64,000 nt of DNA from Spirobacillus cienkowskii (GCF_037081835.1 NZ_CP146516.1:62001-126000); one strand, 5' to 3'. Counted from the stretch's first letter, positions 54,641 through 64,000 are shown. Numbers and translations: made by a program. The notes: a model not told the origin generated them from the letters alone.

Positions 54641-54683
54641 AAAAGGAATCTTGTTCAGAAAAAGAACAGGGTTCCTTTTTTTT
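54641..54683 (+). terminator. Rho-independent terminator after the 133-residue gene
   Basis: AAAAGGAATCTTGTTC pairs with GAACAGGGTTCCTTTT around an AGAAAAA loop, with one or two mismatches, followed by a run of eight T residues. It stands about 35 bp after the stop codon. Confidence 0.85.
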
Positions 54684-54749
54684 GTTTAATACAAGTATCT
54701 CCTTGAGGTCTTATTTTTTTTTGAATTTAAGATTAGAGGCGTATTGTAA

Positions 54750-55220
54750 ATGAGCAAGATAATTTCTGTTGGGTTTTTAATAGCTATTGGAGTGCTATTT
54801 ATTTCTGCAATTGTAAATTTTATAATTGCAATGTATAATGAAGCTGAAAATAGATTTGATATTACAACTAAAAAAAATCATAAAAGTTTTGAAAAATTTA
54901 ATAAAAATGAAATATCTATTCCAAATAAATATTCACAATTTTTAACTGATAATCCTTTGTATTTTATTAAAAATAAAAAGTATGCACTGGTTCAAGAAAT
55001 AGTAAGCGATAAATGTTTTTTAGGATATTTTAGTTTAAAATATATTGATAAATACAGATTAGTTTTTAAATCAAATGGTTTTTTAAGTAAATCAAGATTA
55101 GCTTATTATGCAAAAATTAAAAATTTAGATGTTAAAACGTTAATTTTTTCTGAACAAGAGTTTAGAGAAATAAATATTATTCAGCAATGTGAAGATTGGG
55201 TTAAAATTGAAAAAAATTAA
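54750..55220 (+). CDS. Membrane-anchored small protein of unknown function
   Basis: 156 residues with one N-terminal membrane helix (about residues 5-27, VGFLIAIGVLFISAIVNFIIA) and a Lys/Asn/Phe-rich soluble part that would face the periplasm or cytoplasm. No family recognised. It overlaps the next gene, so the two are probably coupled. Confidence 0.65.
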   Translation: MSKIISVGFLIAIGVLFISAIVNFIIAMYNEAENRFDITTKKNHKSFEKFNKNEISIPNKYSQFLTDNPLYFIKNKKYALVQEIVSDKCFLGYFSLKYIDKYRLVFKSNGFLSKSRLAYYAKIKNLDVKTLIFSEQEFREINIIQQCEDWVKIEKN

Positions 55221-55578
55221 GAAAATATTGATTTTAATGTTGATTTGTTTTTGGATAAGTTCTTTTACTATTCAAAGTAAAGAAACAGAAACAGTTAATA
55301 TTAGACTAGGAAAATGTAAATTTATTCCTATAAAAAAAGTGTTAGAAATAGAAATTGAAAATTCTAATATTTTAGCTATTCAGAGGGATAATTTAAACAA
55401 CAAAATTTGTTTAAAAGCAAAAAATATTGGTACTTCTAAAGTTCGCATGCTATTGTACAATGGAGTCGGTACGGTAAACTGGAAAGTGATGGTTTTTGAA
55501 AAGATACCATCTTCAAAACAAAAAAGGCCTAGTAAACTGCAAAAACAAGATTTTTATTATAGAAAAAGTATTTTGTAA
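55189..55578 (+). CDS. Small exported protein resembling the pilus-secretin N-terminal domain
   Basis: A basic start and hydrophobic segment (ILILMLICFWISSF) form a signal peptide. The mature part, NIRLGKCKFIPIKKVLEIEI, then SNILAIQRDN and KNIGTSKVRMLLYNG, has the strand pattern of the domain at the N-terminus of CpaC-like secretins (PF13629). No secretin channel follows; the protein ends at residue 129. The GTG at 55189 is in frame, but a TTG at 55207 is equally plausible and would shorten it by six residues. Confidence 0.6.
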   Translation: MKIGLKLKKIKKILILMLICFWISSFTIQSKETETVNIRLGKCKFIPIKKVLEIEIENSNILAIQRDNLNNKICLKAKNIGTSKVRMLLYNGVGTVNWKVMVFEKIPSSKQKRPSKLQKQDFYYRKSIL

Positions 55579-55612
55579 GGCTTTTTAAGACTACTTTAGT
55601 TGAGGATTTATT

Positions 55613-56023
55613 GTGTTTGGGTTTAGTGGTAGCGAAATACTTTTAATTGCTGTTATTGCATTAATTTTATTTGGAAATGATAAATTACCAGAAAACATGA
55701 AAAAAATGATAAAAGGCTTAAATCAAGCTAAAAAAGTGACGCGTGACGTTCAAAATTCGTGGCAAGAAGTTAAAAACGATGTGCAGAGTAGTCTTTTGCT
55801 AGAAGAAGAAAAAAAAGAAATTAATGATATTGCACAAAAAATTTCTAGTTTAGAGGCGGATATCAATAGTGTAGAGTTTCAATCAGAAGATATTCCGCAA
55901 CAAGAGATTGATGCTTATCAAAACCATATCGAGACCCAGGCACAAAATGATACAGAAACTCCGCTGATCCAGGGACAAAATAATACGATGGATCGAGACA
56001 AAAACTTAAACATTCTCCATTAA
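55613..56023 (+). CDS. Twin-arginine translocase subunit of the TatA/TatB type
   Basis: 136 residues. One N-terminal membrane helix begins FSGSEILLIAVIALILFG, the TatA/B hallmark with its Glu and following FG, then an amphipathic helix and a charged tail. It is closer to TatA/E in its helix, but TatB length is comparable, so the subtype is left open. tatC is not adjacent. The GTG start follows the preceding gene by 34 bp. Confidence 0.8.
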   Translation: MFGFSGSEILLIAVIALILFGNDKLPENMKKMIKGLNQAKKVTRDVQNSWQEVKNDVQSSLLLEEEKKEINDIAQKISSLEADINSVEFQSEDIPQQEIDAYQNHIETQAQNDTETPLIQGQNNTMDRDKNLNILH

Positions 56024-56137
56024 TAAAATTCTTAGGTCTCCTTAGTCATTTCTATGTCTTTATTTCCTAGATAAAACTTGCCGATAAGAACTTATAACAT
56101 TTAATAATCTTTAGTTTTTGTTGTTTGTGGATATTTT

Positions 56138-56563
56138 ATGGGGATAGATTTTAATTTATACATTTTATTTTTGCTAATTATTCCAACGTTAATCATTATT
56201 TTATATTTTTTTAAATCTTTTAAGCGCAGTTTTTACAAAAATAGAACCAAAATAAGATTTATATTGTTTAGCAATAGAATGAATTCATTAAGAAATTTTG
56301 AAAAATTATCTGAAATTGTGATGAAAGATATTCTTGAAGCATTAAAAACTGAGAATAACTCTCATGAGCAAGCAAGAGCGCTACTGCCTTTGCTTTTAGA
56401 TGTCCGTAAAACAGGTGAGAAATTACTAGCCCAACAACATTTTTACCATACAATTTTATTTCCTATTGGTGAAAGCCGTTTAAAGCCGAGAATAGAGAGA
56501 TTGATTCAAATTGAAAAATTGTTAAAGTCGCTGCCTAGACAGGGCGATTTAAATCATGGGTGA
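56138..56563 (+). CDS. Small membrane-anchored protein of unknown function
   Basis: 141 residues: an N-terminal membrane helix (about residues 7-27), a Lys/Arg-rich stretch, then a helical soluble region. Nothing recognisable. It lies between the Tat-type gene and the 108-residue gene in the same direction. Confidence 0.6.
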   Translation: MGIDFNLYILFLLIIPTLIIILYFFKSFKRSFYKNRTKIRFILFSNRMNSLRNFEKLSEIVMKDILEALKTENNSHEQARALLPLLLDVRKTGEKLLAQQHFYHTILFPIGESRLKPRIERLIQIEKLLKSLPRQGDLNHG

Positions 56564-56599
56564 TGATCGCTCCATGAATGATAAAGGTTTTTATAAATT

Positions 56600-56926
56600 A
56601 TGGAAAATAATATAGTTTTGTCAATTAGGACGAAAAGAAGACCCGATGAAGTTTGGTATTGCAGAGAGTTTTGGACAGGCGATTCGCGAGATGGCCTATT
56701 TTTAAATGGAGATGGCTATCATTATTTTGAAATGTTAGGCGATGGTGTTGTGCAAAAAGCATTTGAATATTACGAAAATGATGAAGGCGAAGAAAAAGTG
56801 ACACCCACTCCAGAACTGATTGGTATAAATTGGTTTGAATTTTTTGGTTTTGAAGATGAAGAGCTTTTAGAAAATGTGTTAGAACACGAATTTTCCTATG
56901 TAGAACAGCTAGTTAAAAAGTCTTAA
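56600..56926 (+). CDS. Small acidic protein of unknown function
   Basis: 108 residues, soluble, acidic, rich in Glu, Phe and Tyr. The first half (TKRRPDEVWYCREFWTGDSR) suggests a small beta-rich fold, and the end is helical. No family recognised. It is 36 bp after its upstream neighbour. Confidence 0.6.
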   Translation: MENNIVLSIRTKRRPDEVWYCREFWTGDSRDGLFLNGDGYHYFEMLGDGVVQKAFEYYENDEGEEKVTPTPELIGINWFEFFGFEDEELLENVLEHEFSYVEQLVKKS

Positions 56927-57022
56927 CCCTCCCCCCTCTTGCCATTGGCCAATTGAGCATTAAATTTTTTTAAAACATGCTGCGGAAGAGTGCTGTTTTT
57001 ACGCTATGGGAGAGACTTGCGG

Positions 57023-57967
57023 ATGAAGTATTATGAAATTTTAGGTTTAAATAAAAATGCAACTTCTGATGATATTAAAAAAGCATATCGAAAAATGGCT
57101 ATGCAATACCATCCAGATAGAAATCCTGGAAATAAGTCAGCAGAAGAAAAATTTAAGGAAATGTCTGAAGCTTATGCTGTTTTGTCGGATCCTGAGAAAA
57201 AGCGTCAATATGACCTCCTAGGAGATACCCGTTTTTCGCAACAGCAGGGTGCTGGTTTTCATGAAGATATTTTTAAAAATTTTGATTTTGATAGTATTTT
57301 TCGTGAAATGGGTTTTTCTGGATTTGGTGGCTTTACATCAGGAGGCAAATTTGGAGGTTTTGGAGGGTTTGGCGGTAAAGCTGATGAGCAGCAAAGAGGT
57401 GGCGCACGTCGTGGCGGATTTCGTTCCCAGCCAGAAGACAGTTCTCGCTATGATATAGAGCACGAGTTAGAAATTGGCTTTATGGAAGCATATAATGGCT
57501 CAGAAAGACAAGTTAATCTTTCTCTTGGAGGTGGAGATGTTATTTCTACTCGTATTAAAGTGCCAGCAGGGATTGATACAGGAAAAAAGCTCAGAGTTCG
57601 TGGGCATGGCCGAATCATGCCAAACGGAAATAAAGGGGATCTTTATTTAAATGTAAAAGTGATGTCTCATCCTGAGTTTATACGAAAGGATAATGATATT
57701 GAAGTTGAGGTCAAAGTGCCTTTTAGTTTATTATGTCTTGGTGGCTTGTTAGATGTTCCTACGCCAGAAGGTGTAAAGCAAATTAAAATTCGTCCAGGCA
57801 TGCAAAACGGAGTTAAAATGCGACTCAAGTCTCTTGGGTTTCCTGTTATGGGTAGTTCTGAAAGGGGAGATCTTTACGCGATTCTTGCTGTCAAGGTGCC
57901 TATTCAGGAGGAGATTAAAGAAAGTGATATTGAATTATTTGAGAAGTTAAAAAATTCTGGTTTTTAA
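57023..57967 (+). CDS. DnaJ-class (CbpA-like) co-chaperone without zinc finger
   Basis: J-domain protein that stimulates DnaK. The ATG at 57023 begins the J-domain directly ([20 protein letters not shown]); an open frame 33 bases further upstream has no support. HPD is at residues 30-32. A Gly/Phe-rich region follows (about 75-135). The C-terminal substrate-binding domain comes next without CxxCxGxG zinc repeats, making it a CbpA/type II DnaJ. The 314-residue length agrees. No dnaK or grpE is nearby. Confidence 0.9.
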   Translation: MKYYEILGLNKNATSDDIKKAYRKMAMQYHPDRNPGNKSAEEKFKEMSEAYAVLSDPEKKRQYDLLGDTRFSQQQGAGFHEDIFKNFDFDSIFREMGFSGFGGFTSGGKFGGFGGFGGKADEQQRGGARRGGFRSQPEDSSRYDIEHELEIGFMEAYNGSERQVNLSLGGGDVISTRIKVPAGIDTGKKLRVRGHGRIMPNGNKGDLYLNVKVMSHPEFIRKDNDIEVEVKVPFSLLCLGGLLDVPTPEGVKQIKIRPGMQNGVKMRLKSLGFPVMGSSERGDLYAILAVKVPIQEEIKESDIELFEKLKNSGF

Positions 57968-57993
57968 ATTATTTTTTATTTAAAGGAAAAATT

Positions 57994-58296
57994 ATGACTA
58001 TTAGCTACGTTATAAGCAAAGAACTTGCATCAGTAAAATCAGAATTAACTTCTTTGATAGCTTCTGAAATTAAAAAAGATTATGTAAAAACTTCTTGGAA
58101 TAAAGATGAATTAGTTATTAAAATTGAAAAAATGGGAACAAGTGAAATTTGTATTGCACTTAAAGACAATAATGGTAAAGTCCACATTTGTGAAGTAAGG
58201 CGAAAAATTGCAATGATGCACAAGCCCTTTGCAGGTGAAGTAGAAAAATTAGTCGAAAATATTTTGGGCAACAAGCTAGGAGCGCAGAGGTCTTAA
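57994..58296 (+). CDS. Small protein of unknown function
   Basis: 100 residues, soluble, Lys/Glu-rich, alternating strands and helices (VKTSWNKDELVIKIEKMGTS). No family recognised. It lies 26 bp after the DnaJ-class gene and just before the lipoprotein gene. Confidence 0.6.
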   Translation: MTISYVISKELASVKSELTSLIASEIKKDYVKTSWNKDELVIKIEKMGTSEICIALKDNNGKVHICEVRRKIAMMHKPFAGEVEKLVENILGNKLGAQRS

Positions 58297-58301
58297 TACT
58301 T

Positions 58302-60053
58302 TTGAGTATAAACAAGTACTTTAAAAAGTTGTGTTTTTATAGTAAAGCGACAACTTTCCTGATTGTATTATTTTTTATATCTTGCACCACCCAAAAAACT
58401 CAGCATAATTTCAATAATGTTTTATTAAAAGAAAAAATTCAGCACTTATTTTTAAATAAAGTGCCGCAAAAAGATTTTATTCTTTTAAATTCTATTAATT
58501 TAACATTAAGCTCTATTGATGATTTTAAATATTATAAGCATGCAAAAATTATTGAAGATACAAAAAAAGTTTTAAATACAAAAAATCTGACATATACTAT
58601 ATATAAATATGCTTTTAACATTTATTCATTAGCCAATATATTATTGATTGATTCAACCATAAACAAAGATATTGTTATAAGTAAACTAGACTTTTCTATA
58701 CTTCAAGCCAAGCAATGCGAAGACTTATGTGATTCTTATGGCTGGTATGAATTAGCAAAAAATGATACGTCTTTTTTTTCTCCAAAAAATTATTTTGAAA
58801 ATATATTTTCAAGCGAAAATTTTGAGTTAATAAATCAAAAAAAGCCTGAATGGATTAATGAAAAAATATTTTGGGGACTTAACTTTGATGAAAAAAAATA
58901 TGAAAATAAGCAGTTGAACTCAGTTTCAAAAAACTTCTATGATTATAAAAAAAATATTGAAGAATTTGAAGATAATCCATCAAATAAAAGTAGTAACTAT
59001 GAATATAAAATAGGTCTAACTCATTTTTTAAATGGAGAATTTAATAAATCAATTGAAACTTTTACAAAAATTGTTAATGAAACAAATGATTCTGGTATTA
59101 AATCTTTTTCTTATTATTGGATTGGGCGGTCATTAGCGGCTGAAAATAGAGTAGAAGAATCTTACAAATACTATTTAATGTCTGGAATTGAAAGTCCTCT
59201 AGGTTTATATGATTCCTTGTCTGGACAAATGATGCAAAATTTATCTGGAAAATCTTCCACAAATGCGACTTCTCCTTTTTTAGTTTCATGGGAAGAAGAA
59301 ATGAAAAAATGGGTTTCATATCCATTTTTTGATAAATATTCTAGTATTAATCAGTCAATAAAATCTGTAATTTTGATGTTAAGTCAATTAAAAATTGATA
59401 ATAATATAAAAAGAGTAGATGAGTTTCAGGATTTTTTACTATCTAATAATCGTTTAGCAAAATTATATATTGATGATGAATTAGAATGGATAAATGAATA
59501 TTTAATAAATAATTTAAACAAATTTGATAAAAATAAAAATTCCAGTTTATTATTTGGTAATGTTGCTTGGTTAAATTATGTTGTGGGTAATTATGTCCAA
59601 TCTGTATTATTGGTTTCTAAGACAAAAGATTATTTAGATCCCAATTCAGATATTAATAATTTTATTTATTTTCTTTTTTATCCTAAGTTCTATCATAATG
59701 ATGTTTATCATGCTATAAATGTGTGTAAAGTTGACCCAGATATTGTTTTTGCTGTACTTCGCCAAGAAGGTTTTTTTACAAAAAGAACTGAGTATAAAAA
59801 TATTTTAGATAAGGTTTGTTATTATAAAGATTTATTAGAATACTATAAGGGTGATATTGTTAAAGCTCTTTGTGCCTATCGTGTTGGTACAGAACAAACT
59901 GATAAATGGTTAAAGGAAAATATGCCAATCAATGACTCTGCAATTTTTATGGAAATTGTTCCTAATTTAAAAGTTAAAATTTTTATTCAGGGAGCAATAA
60001 AAGATTATTATAATTTTAAATGGATTTATAGTTCTTATAACATTAAAAATTAG
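58302..60053 (+). CDS. Degenerate soluble-lytic-transglycosylase-like lipoprotein
   Basis: 583 residues. The start is a TTG with a distant AGAGG. A signal peptide ends in a lipobox (FFISC). A long helical-repeat region includes a TPR-like pair (GEFNKSIETFTKIVNETN, then SYYWIGRSLAAENRVEESYK). The C-terminus recalls Slt: VDPDIVFAVLRQEGFF keeps a Glu at the catalytic position and GDIVKALCAYRVGTEQTDKW keeps the closing segment. The intervening SPAGARGLMQLMP part, which lines the active site, is missing, so about 35 residues have been lost. It may have become a structural or peptidoglycan-binding lipoprotein. Confidence 0.7.
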   Translation: MSINKYFKKLCFYSKATTFLIVLFFISCTTQKTQHNFNNVLLKEKIQHLFLNKVPQKDFILLNSINLTLSSIDDFKYYKHAKIIEDTKKVLNTKNLTYTIYKYAFNIYSLANILLIDSTINKDIVISKLDFSILQAKQCEDLCDSYGWYELAKNDTSFFSPKNYFENIFSSENFELINQKKPEWINEKIFWGLNFDEKKYENKQLNSVSKNFYDYKKNIEEFEDNPSNKSSNYEYKIGLTHFLNGEFNKSIETFTKIVNETNDSGIKSFSYYWIGRSLAAENRVEESYKYYLMSGIESPLGLYDSLSGQMMQNLSGKSSTNATSPFLVSWEEEMKKWVSYPFFDKYSSINQSIKSVILMLSQLKIDNNIKRVDEFQDFLLSNNRLAKLYIDDELEWINEYLINNLNKFDKNKNSSLLFGNVAWLNYVVGNYVQSVLLVSKTKDYLDPNSDINNFIYFLFYPKFYHNDVYHAINVCKVDPDIVFAVLRQEGFFTKRTEYKNILDKVCYYKDLLEYYKGDIVKALCAYRVGTEQTDKWLKENMPINDSAIFMEIVPNLKVKIFIQGAIKDYYNFKWIYSSYNIKN

Positions 60054-60062
60054 GATTTTTTT

Positions 60063-60446
60063 ATGGTTACTTTAAAAATACTTTTAATTGATGATTCAAA
60101 AACTACTCAAGCTTATGTTAGAGAGTGTTTTTCAAATAATAAAAATATAGATCTCATTACAGCAGATAATGGGAAAATTGGTTTGGATGTACTTAAGGAT
60201 GAGGACGATGTCGATTGTATCTTTTTAGATTGGGAAATGCCCGTCATGAATGGTATAGAAACATTAATAGAGATTAAAAAGAAATATCCTAAAATAACAG
60301 TCATGATGTTAACAGTAAGAAATGGGGCATTAGATATTCAGAAAATGCTTTCTTTGGGTGCAGATGAGTATATTATGAAACCTTTTACAAGAGATATTTT
60401 GCTCGAAAAATTAGACAAGTTAATGATTAAAAAAGGCATAAAATAA
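60063..60446 (+). CDS. Single-domain response regulator (CheY-like)
   Basis: 127 residues: a receiver domain alone. D10/D11 bind metal, D56 (DCIFLDWEMP) accepts phosphate, and the conserved Thr/Lys pair is in MMLTVRNG and IMKPF. It carries no output domain. Its kinase is not evident. It is 9 bp after the lipoprotein gene. Confidence 0.88.
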   Translation: MVTLKILLIDDSKTTQAYVRECFSNNKNIDLITADNGKIGLDVLKDEDDVDCIFLDWEMPVMNGIETLIEIKKKYPKITVMMLTVRNGALDIQKMLSLGADEYIMKPFTRDILLEKLDKLMIKKGIK

Positions 60447-60770
60447 ATGACTGCTTGGTTTTTTTTGATTTGCGGTGGTGTTTTTGAAGTTGTCTGGGCA
60501 GTTTCTTTAAAGTATTTGGATGGATTTAATAAAATCACTCCTATAATAGTTATGTTATTTGGCATGATAATTAGTTTTTATTTTTTAACTTTATCTTATA
60601 AATCAATCCCAATTGGCACAGCTTATGCGGTTTGGACAGGTATCGGCGCAACGGGCGTGGCTATTTATGGTATGTTGGTATTAGGTGACCCTGTTAATTT
60701 AATTAGAATACTTTTTTTGACATTAATTGTCATTGGCATAGTTGGTTTAAAATTTTCTAGTAATATTTAA
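60447..60770 (+). CDS. gdx: Small multidrug resistance protein, probable guanidinium exporter
   Basis: 107 residues, four membrane helices. It closely resembles E. coli SugE/Gdx: FFLICGGVFEVVWAVSLKY with the essential Glu at residue 13, then GTAYAVWTGIGATGVAIYG. Gdx-type SMR proteins exchange guanidinium for protons. The gene follows the response-regulator stop directly, with no gap. No guanidine riboswitch is seen upstream. Confidence 0.85.
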   Translation: MTAWFFLICGGVFEVVWAVSLKYLDGFNKITPIIVMLFGMIISFYFLTLSYKSIPIGTAYAVWTGIGATGVAIYGMLVLGDPVNLIRILFLTLIVIGIVGLKFSSNI

Positions 60771-60785
60771 GGTTAAAAAAATTTG

Positions 60786-62555
60786 TTACTTAACAGAGTC
60801 TAATTGATACGGATATTTTTCTTTTTCTACCAAATATTTTGCTATATTTTTAATTGTGCTGTCATGATTTTCTTTTAAATCATATAAACTTTGATTAACT
60901 CGTGCTTTGGCATTTCGGATAATTAATTTTGCCATAGAAATTTCTGTTGCATTTTTTTCTACACCGCCATGTTTTTCAATTACCGAATTAATCCGTGATA
61001 GAACACTAGCAATTACATAAGTATCAATTGCAACATCTGCAAGTCTAGCGAGTTGTAGTTGTTCGTCAATCAATTTGTGTCCGTAGGATCTAATTAACCG
61101 AGATGATGTATTGGCTAAAGCATGTGTTGCAGATGATAATCTTTCACATTCTTTTTCGAGCGATGGGTGGAAGCCTTCTAGTTTTTCTGAAATGACAGTT
61201 TTTTTGACTTCGCTTATTGCAAATTCAGAAAGAAAGCCTATTTTTTCGATTGCACTGTTTAAAAAGTCTAAATTTTTGTGAGACTGCATTTGTTGTAATT
61301 CTTTGCCGAGACGTTGGTATTGACCAGCTGTTTCTTTAAGCCCAGTCATAGCGATAAATAGTCTTAAAATTTCGTTTGTGCCTTCAAATATTAAACCTAT
61401 TCTTCCATCTCTTAGCTTTCTTTCTATTCCATATTCAACCATGTAGCCGTTGCCACCATGAATTTGCATTGCTGTATTGATTGTTTTCCAAGCAGCTTCT
61501 GTTACAAATACTTTGCAAATCGCTGCTTCAATACTGTAGTCTGTATCACCAGAATCAACTAAATTTGTAGCAAAATAGGTTGCTGATTCTGAAGCGTAAA
61601 TATGCATTGCCATCTCGGTGAGCATTGATTGAATTAATCCAAAATCTGATATGGAATGGCCAAACGCTTTTCTGTTTTTTGTATAAATGATTGATTCATC
61701 AGTAACCGATTTCATTGCCCCAAGAGCGCCTCCAGCAAGTCCCATTCGTCCTTGATTTAAAATTCCCATGGCAATTTTAAATCCGTCACCGGGTTTGCCA
61801 AGTATATTTTCCGCCGGAACTTTTACGTCTTTAAAAAACACCTCAACAGTTGAGGAAGCTTTAATTCCAAGCTTTAATTCTTCTTGTCCATGGCTAACAC
61901 CGCCCATATCTCTTGTTACAATAAATGCTGTAATTTTATCTTCGCCATTTATTTCTTCTTTTGCAAATACGGTAAAAAAATCGGCAAAACCACCGTTTGT
62001 AATCCATAATTTTGAACCATTTATAATGTAGTGATCACCATTTTTTACAGCTCTTGTTTTAATTCCTGCTGCATCAGATCCTGCTGTAGGTTCAGTTAAG
62101 GCAAACGAAGCAATCATTTCGCCAGTAGCAAGTTTTGGCATATATTTTGCTTTTTGTTTTTCGTTGCCATAGAGGTACAAGCCTTTTAAGCCAATAGAAC
62201 TATGCGCTCCTGCAGTTAAAGTAACGGATGAATCGTGTTGATTTAATAGCTCTAATGTTCTTGTATATAAAGTTTGAGTTAATTCGCTTCCACCAAATGC
62301 TTCAGGAATAATTAAGCCAAACAAGCCCATTTCTTTCATGCCTTGAATAATATCTTTAGGGAGTTTTTTTTCTTGGTCAAATTTTAAACTATTTACATTT
62401 TGCTTCATCCAATCGTTAATAGAATTATACATAAGAATATAATCATTTTCGCGATTGGTATTAAAAAATGGAAAGTGATGCAGAGATTTTTCTGGAATAT
62501 GGCCATTAAATATATTTTTCATAAAACTAAATTGAGTTTTTGTATTTTTTGGCAT
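60786..62555 (-). CDS. Acyl-CoA dehydrogenase with C-terminal extension
   Basis: FAD-dependent beta-oxidation enzyme. The central domain has ALTEPTAGSDAAGIKT and SKLWITNGG, and GGNGYMVEYGIERKLRDGRI is the C-terminal signature. At 589 residues it is about 190 longer than short/medium-chain enzymes; the extra C-terminal domain is typical of very-long-chain (VLCAD/ACAD9-like) dehydrogenases. It is encoded opposite a second, short dehydrogenase. Confidence 0.88.
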   Translation of the reverse strand: MPKNTKTQFSFMKNIFNGHIPEKSLHHFPFFNTNRENDYILMYNSINDWMKQNVNSLKFDQEKKLPKDIIQGMKEMGLFGLIIPEAFGGSELTQTLYTRTLELLNQHDSSVTLTAGAHSSIGLKGLYLYGNEKQKAKYMPKLATGEMIASFALTEPTAGSDAAGIKTRAVKNGDHYIINGSKLWITNGGFADFFTVFAKEEINGEDKITAFIVTRDMGGVSHGQEELKLGIKASSTVEVFFKDVKVPAENILGKPGDGFKIAMGILNQGRMGLAGGALGAMKSVTDESIIYTKNRKAFGHSISDFGLIQSMLTEMAMHIYASESATYFATNLVDSGDTDYSIEAAICKVFVTEAAWKTINTAMQIHGGNGYMVEYGIERKLRDGRIGLIFEGTNEILRLFIAMTGLKETAGQYQRLGKELQQMQSHKNLDFLNSAIEKIGFLSEFAISEVKKTVISEKLEGFHPSLEKECERLSSATHALANTSSRLIRSYGHKLIDEQLQLARLADVAIDTYVIASVLSRINSVIEKHGGVEKNATEISMAKLIIRNAKARVNQSLYDLKENHDSTIKNIAKYLVEKEKYPYQLDSVK

Positions 62556-62769
62556 GTTGGCTCCTTACAGGATTTTTAAAGTTTCAATTTGAGTGAATTT
62601 GCTTTTATTAAATTATATGAAACTCTCGAATAGAGCAAATAGGCTTTTATAAGATACCTGATGTATGCCAAATAATCGAGTTTTTTTGATTGCATTGTTA
62701 ACCACTTAGTTTAAATTTAAATAGATCAATAGATTTTTTGTGCATTTTATTTTTTTTCGGAGAACCAAT

Positions 62770-63912
62770 ATGGCAATGTTTGATTTAAATGAAACTCAAA
62801 AACAATTGTTTGACATGGCAAAGGATTTTGCAAATAAGGAAGTTTGGCCAAAAGCAAAAGAATTGGATGAAACAGCCAAGTTTCCGCTTGATTTGTTAAA
62901 GAAGACTCATGAATTGGGGATGCTTAACGCATTTGTGCCAGAAGAAGTTGGTGGACTCGGCCTTGGAACCTTTGATCATTGTTTAATATCAGAGGCGCTT
63001 GCCATGGGGAGTGCTGGATTTTGTACCGCTGCATTAGCAAATGATTTGGCAGCAGTTCCTGTTATTTTGTCGGAAAACAAAGTCGTGTGGAAAGAATTTT
63101 TGGCACCTATGGTCAATGAGTGTTTGATGGCATCTTATTGCGTAACAGAACCTGGGGCTGGGAGTGATGTTGCAGGAATTAAAACAACGGCAAAAAAAGT
63201 AAAAGATAAATATATTATTAATGGCTCAAAAATGTGGATAACAAACGCAAATTATGCATCTTGGTTTTTTGTTTTAGCGAAAACTGATGCTAAGGCTGGC
63301 CATAAAGGCATGACAGGATTTATTGTGTCAGCTAAAACTCCAGGGGTGACAGTTGGTAAAAAAGAAGAAAATATGGGGCAAAGATGCAGTGATACTCGGG
63401 CAGTTACATTTGATAATGTTGAAGTACCAGAAAAATATTTACTTGGTAAAGAAGGCGATGGGTTTAAGTTAGCGATGGGTGCTTTTGACCGAACGCGTCC
63501 TGCAGTTGCCGCAGAGGCTGTAGGGCTTGCGCAACGGGCAATGATGTGTGCCATTGACTATGCAAAACAAAGAAGTGCTTTTGGCAAGCCAATTGGCGAC
63601 TACCAAGGGGTCGGCTTTATCATTGCAGAGATGGCAAGAGACATCGAAGCCTCTCGCTTACTAGTATGGAAATCGGCCTGTGAGGTGGATGCGGGTAGAA
63701 AAAATACTTATTACGCATCAATCGCTAAAATGTTTGCCGCAGATTCATGTATGAGAATTACGACAGATGCAGTTCAGATTTTTGGGGGATATGGTTACAA
63801 CAAAGAATACCCAGTTGAAATGTTAATGCGTGATGCAAAAATTTTTCAAATTTATGAAGGCACATCACAAATTCAAAGAATGATTGTAAGCAGAACTCTT
63901 CTTGGTAATTAA
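62770..63912 (+). CDS. Acyl-CoA dehydrogenase, short/medium-chain type
   Basis: 380 residues; the ATG at 62770 is chosen because CGGAGA lies six bases upstream and homologues begin MFDLNETQ-like. Motifs: [16 protein letters not shown] for FAD/substrate binding, [13 protein letters not shown], and [27 protein letters not shown]. The catalytic Glu is expected in the last, IYEGT. Works with the divergent long-chain enzyme in fatty-acid oxidation by inference. Confidence 0.92.
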   Translation: MAMFDLNETQKQLFDMAKDFANKEVWPKAKELDETAKFPLDLLKKTHELGMLNAFVPEEVGGLGLGTFDHCLISEALAMGSAGFCTAALANDLAAVPVILSENKVVWKEFLAPMVNECLMASYCVTEPGAGSDVAGIKTTAKKVKDKYIINGSKMWITNANYASWFFVLAKTDAKAGHKGMTGFIVSAKTPGVTVGKKEENMGQRCSDTRAVTFDNVEVPEKYLLGKEGDGFKLAMGAFDRTRPAVAAEAVGLAQRAMMCAIDYAKQRSAFGKPIGDYQGVGFIIAEMARDIEASRLLVWKSACEVDAGRKNTYYASIAKMFAADSCMRITTDAVQIFGGYGYNKEYPVEMLMRDAKIFQIYEGTSQIQRMIVSRTLLGN

Positions 63913-64000
63913 AAAACTTTTCTTTGTTTTAAACAATCACTATGCTAGGTACTCTTTGTTTATGCGAATTTTTTAGCTTTGGAGAGAGTACATTGAAAGC

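Noticed and set aside
63993-64000. Possible TTG start of another gene at the right edge
   Set aside because: GGAGAGA lies upstream, but only eight bases of the frame are visible, so no product can be supported.
1-64000. tRNA, rRNA, CRISPR arrays and intact transposases
   Set aside because: No tRNA-type TTCGA arm with pairing ends, no rRNA-like conserved stretch, no spaced repeat array and no transposase or integrase motif was found by eye in genes or gaps. A tRNAscan or Rfam run would settle small RNAs.

Overview
The window is about 64 kb of AT-rich, gene-dense bacterial chromosome from a Gram-negative organism. Evidence for a Gram-negative cell includes two or three outer-membrane-type lipoproteins, a SurA-like chaperone, a meso-diaminopimelate-type MurE motif and an NtrY/NtrX pair. 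No rRNA or other taxonomic marker is present. Low GC, a DUF6178-like protein and the mix of delta-proteobacterial-style genes suggest Bdellovibrionota (Oligoflexia, possibly Silvanigrellales), but this placement is an inference only. I found no tRNA, rRNA, CRISPR array or intact insertion sequence.

Layout. Bases 1-9104 are a minus-strand division and cell-wall (dcw) operon: rsmH-ftsL-ftsI-murE-mraY-murD-ftsW-murC. murF and murG are missing from their usual places. Bases 9278-12134 add a LysM lipoprotein and an amgK-murU pair for peptidoglycan recycling. Bases 12303-19523 hold a degenerate UvrA paralogue, a TPR-like protein, a frameshifted solute-binding protein, a zinc-ribbon membrane protein, coaE and an Asn/Gln-rich DNA-binding-like protein. 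Bases 19759-24967 are a tight minus-strand operon: DUF6178-like protein, small protein, mnmA, rnc, era. Bases 25133-35152 carry a metallo-beta-lactamase-fold hydrolase, a DnaQ/UvrC-like fusion, a SurA-like lipoprotein, a ParB-like protein without its CTPase domain, an amino-acid permease, a pseudouridine synthase and icd.

Bases 35263-48949 look accessory. They begin with a secreted protein whose C-terminus aligns with barnase at all four catalytic positions. Next come gene remnants, then a two-gene cassette (a DUF4365-type nuclease-like protein and a 377-residue partner). A 112/113-bp direct repeat flanks the cassette. A complete YkgJ-like gene follows, then an operon of four intact and one internally deleted paralogous periplasmic binding proteins ending in a hybrid histidine kinase. 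There are no transport genes there, so I infer a multi-input sensing system. A nitrilase-family hydrolase and a SnoaL-GNAT fusion close the region.

Bases 49274-64000 return to core-type genes: ntrY-ntrX with a flippase-like membrane protein, several small unknown proteins, a TatA-type subunit, a DnaJ-class co-chaperone, a degenerate lytic-transglycosylase-like lipoprotein, a single-domain response regulator, a Gdx/SugE-type exporter and two acyl-CoA dehydrogenases.

The best candidates for undescribed biology are the binding-protein array with its kinase, the DUF4365 cassette with its flanking repeat and operator-like palindrome, and the large barnase-tailed secreted protein with no barstar-like gene in view.
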